DNA from: DATJQF01 sp035505995
GTDB taxonomy: Bacteria; Bacteroidota; Bacteroidia; Bacteroidales; FEN-979
Length of the DNA stretch: 16,686 bases
NCBI GenBank assembly: GCA_035505995.1
Contig: DATJQF010000136.1
Coordinates: 1-16,686, forward strand
Reading direction: 5' to 3'
Positions 15,601-16,686 of the stretch are shown here, one piece after another. Under the pieces are notes generated by a model. That model was given only the letters and a program-made list of their open reading frames with translations. It did no database searches and was not told the origin of the DNA. Position 1 is the first letter of the stretch. Each line of letters opens with the position of its first letter. Both the position numbers and the translations under genes were made by a program.

Positions 15601-16111
15601 AGTCCCCGTTGAAGATCTCCTTATATTCCTCGATCGCCCGGGTCGCCTTGTCCAGGGCGCCGTCCTGGATGCTCCGCGCGATCTCCCCGGCCAGGCAGGC
15701 GGAGGAGGCGATCAATCCTTCGTGATATTCCCGCAGCAGGGCCTTGTCGACCCGGGGACGGTAATAATGCCCATCGATCCAGGAAAGTGAGATCAGCCGG
15801 CTCAGGTTCTGGTACCCGGTCAGGTTCCGGGCCAGCAGGATCAGGTGATCGCCTTTGCGGTCCACCACTTCGGACTTGTCGCGATGCGATCGCCGGGCAA
15901 TATAGGTTTCGCAGCCGATGATGGGCTTGAAATCCTTATGCCGTCCGGCTTCTTCATGGAAGATCTTCGCCCCGAACAGATTCCCGTGATCGGTGATGGC
16001 GACTCCCTTCATCCCGTCCCGGACCGCTTTCTCCACCAGGTCGGGGATCTTACAGGCGCCGTCCAGGATCGAATACTGGGAATGGACATGAAGATGGATA
16101 AAATCAACCAT
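12617..16111 (-). CDS. dnaE: DNA polymerase III alpha subunit
   Basis: The 1164-residue replicative polymerase catalytic subunit, of usual DnaE length. The N-terminal PHP domain opens with HLHVHSQYSILDG (His at 6, 8 and 10) and retains ITDHGNLFGA. The C-family palm has the acidic motif PDIDIDF (D407, D409, D411) and a third aspartate, D562, in LKMDFLGLKTL. GPGRGSAAGS upstream is the nucleotide-binding motif. Fingers and tandem helix-hairpin-helix regions follow. QHSLF at 925-929 is a good internal beta-clamp binding motif. An OB fold starts at about 996 (KGKEVTFAG). The ATG at 16111 directly precedes the PHP strand. It is first in a same-strand run with trxA and the DUF58 gene, and divergent from the DUF2231 gene. 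I found no exact TAnnTTTG box ahead of it. Confidence 0.98.
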   Translation of the reverse strand: MVDFIHLHVHSQYSILDGACKIPDLVEKAVRDGMKGVAITDHGNLFGAKIFHEEAGRHKDFKPIIGCETYIARRSHRDKSEVVDRKGDHLILLARNLTGYQNLSRLISLSWIDGHYYRPRVDKALLREYHEGLIASSACLAGEIARSIQDGALDKATRAIEEYKEIFNGDFYLELMRHPATDPTRDITVYERQRKVNEALVALSKKTGVKLIATNDVHFLQESDADAHDLLLCLNTGKDLDDPTRLRYTGQEWFKTRAEMETLFSDQPEALRNTLEVYEKVEFYSLNREPIMPDFPLPEGFTDPDEYLRHLTYEGARKRYPAITEELRERIEFELETIKRMGYPGYFLIVQDLLRAAREMDVSVGPGRGSAAGSVVAYCTRITDIDPLKYNLLFERFLNLDRISMPDIDIDFDEDGREKVLKWVVNKYGNDKVAQIITFGTMAAKMAIRDVARVQKLSLDKANYLAKMVPERPGISLKKAYDEVPELKKERNSEGKPESETLKFAETLEGSVRHTGIHACGIIIGRSKLIDYIPVTTSKDSDFLVTQFDGKHIEEVGMLKMDFLGLKTLAIIKDAVNNIRRSKGEDLDIENIPFDDPMTYQLFSQGKTTGIFQFESDGMKKHLRELKPNQIEDLIAMNALYRPGPMEYIPRFVNRKHGREKIEYDTPLMEKYLKETYGITVYQEQVMLLSQELAGFSRAEADKLRKAMGKKIESEMMDLKPKFIDGCRSRGIATETVEKIWNDWEAFAKYAFNKSHSTCYAFVAYRMAYLKAHYPAEFMAAVLSRNMTDIKEITNFIEEARRMGLRVLGPDINESELPFRVNKKGEIRFGMAGIKNVGENAVNSIIEERNKNGPFRDIVDLVTRIDLRSVNKRSLESLARAGAFDSFEGTHRAQYFCKLPGEEGIFLEKILRFGSDYQARASSTQHSLFGMEEAVLSPRLDLPECTPWTKAEQLKEEKEIIGFFMTGHPLDDFRRELENFCTTGIQDLNADLKSFKGKEVTFAGMITAAAHRTGKTGKPFGSFTVEDYYDSIQLTLFSEEYLKNKHFLEPGRNVFLKARVESRFDAPEQMTVRVGSMILLEEVFEKFTKAITLVIPIAALNKEMTDFLFSSAKAHKGKCPFTIQVTDEEEKIWSEAPAKKFRVDPKPFLTELESFPEIKWKIIF

Positions 16112-16138
16112 GGGGTAAAATTACCTAAAACGAAAACG

Positions 16139-16170
16139 GCCGGTACGATGTTGAAAAGTATTTTACCGGC
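16139..16170. repeat. 7-bp inverted repeat upstream of dnaE
   Basis: GCCGGTA at 16139-16145 and TACCGGC at 16164-16170 form a perfect inverted repeat with an 18-base spacer. The near arm lies 28 bases before the dnaE start, so it could be an operator or a leader hairpin. Nothing identifies a cognate factor. Confidence 0.4.
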
Positions 16171-16245
16171 GATGCCCCGGAAAGCCTGATAATGCTGAAT
16201 AATCCCACTATTTTATCTTTTTTTTCAACATTGTGTATTTCTCCT

Positions 16246-16253
16246 TATATTTG
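16246..16253 (+). promoter_or_regulatory. Putative -7 box of the DUF2231 gene
   Basis: TATATTTG is an exact TAnnTTTG match 16 bases before the ATG at 16270, implying a very short leader. The expected upstream TTG is replaced by part of a T-run (16218-16225). Confidence 0.45.
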
Positions 16254-16269
16254 TTTAAAATAATGGGCT

Positions 16270-16686
16270 ATGAGCTATCTTTCCTACCTGGAATTATTTG
16301 ACGTGAGTCACATTCATCCCATGGTGACCCATTTCCCCATCGCCATTATCATGGTCGGTTTCCTGGCAGATCTGGTGAGCCTGTTCTTCAAAAAAGAAAA
16401 ATGCCTTTCCAGGATGGGCTATTACCTGGCTATCCTGGGCATGCTGGCCGCCATCGCCGCCTGGGGCACCGGCTATTTCCTTACCAGCACGATGGAAGGC
16501 GAAGCAGGGGATCTCCGGGCCACTCATAAGTTGTTTGCCACCCTGACGCTGATCACGATCATCGTAGCGACCTCATTCCGGAGTATCATCGTTTACGTCA
16601 AAAGGGATGAGTCCAACCTGAAATATGTTTCGATCGGCCTGTTCTTCCTGGCTTTCCTGTTTGTCGGGTATACGGGCTACCTGGGC
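16270..16686 (+). CDS. DUF2231 family membrane protein, N-terminal part
   Basis: An open frame from the ATG at 16270 to the window edge (139 codons, no stop reached). The motif HIHPMVTHFPIAIIMVG at residues 14-30 is the DUF2231 signature, with histidines 14, 16 and 21. Three further hydrophobic segments follow (about 50-72, 87-109, 118-137), giving four membrane spans. H86 near the third span completes a set of membrane-edge histidines that could hold heme or metal. DUF2231 proteins have no settled function, although some are found with cytochromes or copper proteins. The gene is divergent from dnaE and has its own -7 box. It is cut off by the window, so the C-terminus cannot be judged. Confidence 0.85.
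   Translation, partial: MSYLSYLELFDVSHIHPMVTHFPIAIIMVGFLADLVSLFFKKEKCLSRMGYYLAILGMLAAIAAWGTGYFLTSTMEGEAGDLRATHKLFATLTLITIIVATSFRSIIVYVKRDESNLKYVSIGLFFLAFLFVGYTGYLG

Noticed and set aside
13793..15790. A 665-codon plus-strand frame opposite dnaE
   Set aside because: It lies wholly antisense to a clear DnaE with intact motifs. Its translation is low-complexity, rich in G, H, L and V, with no recognisable domain. It is a by-product of GC-rich codon use.
16218..16225. A run of eight T residues as an intrinsic terminator
   Set aside because: No stem immediately precedes it and no plus-strand gene ends upstream; it lies between two divergent genes.

Overview
The window looks like a chromosomal segment of a Bacteroidota bacterium, probably an anaerobe or facultative anaerobe with a fairly GC-rich genome. 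Four signs support this. There is a secreted protein with a type IX secretion (T9SS) C-terminal sorting domain. Several exact TAnnTTTG promoter boxes of the Bacteroidota primary sigma factor sit 10-40 bases upstream of starts. Recognisable Shine-Dalgarno sequences are mostly absent. There is a cysteate synthase-type enzyme, which in this phylum is associated with sulfonolipids. The genes are tightly packed. No gene-free stretch exceeds about 170 bases, and I see no tRNA, rRNA, CRISPR array, insertion sequence or prophage.

Layout. 1-219 (+) is the tail of a DUF4159 protein. 277-5256 (+) is a five-gene iron-sulfur operon: HdrC-like, HdrB-like, minimal HdrA-like, a second short HdrC-like, and a large fusion of a NarI/DsrM-like cytochrome b domain, a dicluster ferredoxin and a double-CCG HdrD/HdrB domain. 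5264-6610 (-) is a PLP enzyme of the threonine synthase family that best fits cysteate synthase. 6774-8432 (+) is a T9SS-exported protein, probably with a beta-propeller. 8440-11079 (-) is valS. 11249-12184 (-) is a DUF58 protein, 12231-12548 (-) is thioredoxin and 12617-16111 (-) is dnaE. 16270 to the end (+) is the first part of a DUF2231 membrane protein.

The iron-sulfur operon is the most interesting region. Its order C1-B1-A-C2-B2(fused) resembles the sulfur-oxidising sHdr clusters (hdrC1-B1-A-hyp-C2-B2) more than methanogen hdrABC. Its HdrA lacks ferredoxin domains. Its HdrB has Cys-to-Ser changes in the N-terminal CCG site but an intact C-terminal one. Its 'B2' is fused to a quinone-type membrane cytochrome. 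The convergent neighbour is a cysteate synthase, an enzyme that consumes sulfite, the product of sHdr. One testable idea is that this is a membrane-linked, sHdr-like sulfur module that could feed sulfite into sulfonolipid synthesis. The sequence alone does not prove this, and a generic quinone-linked disulfide or thiol redox role remains possible.

A second theme is short degenerate tandem arrays with different unit lengths: 14 nt before hdrC2, 8 nt before the DUF58 gene, and 7 nt captured inside the valS reading frame.
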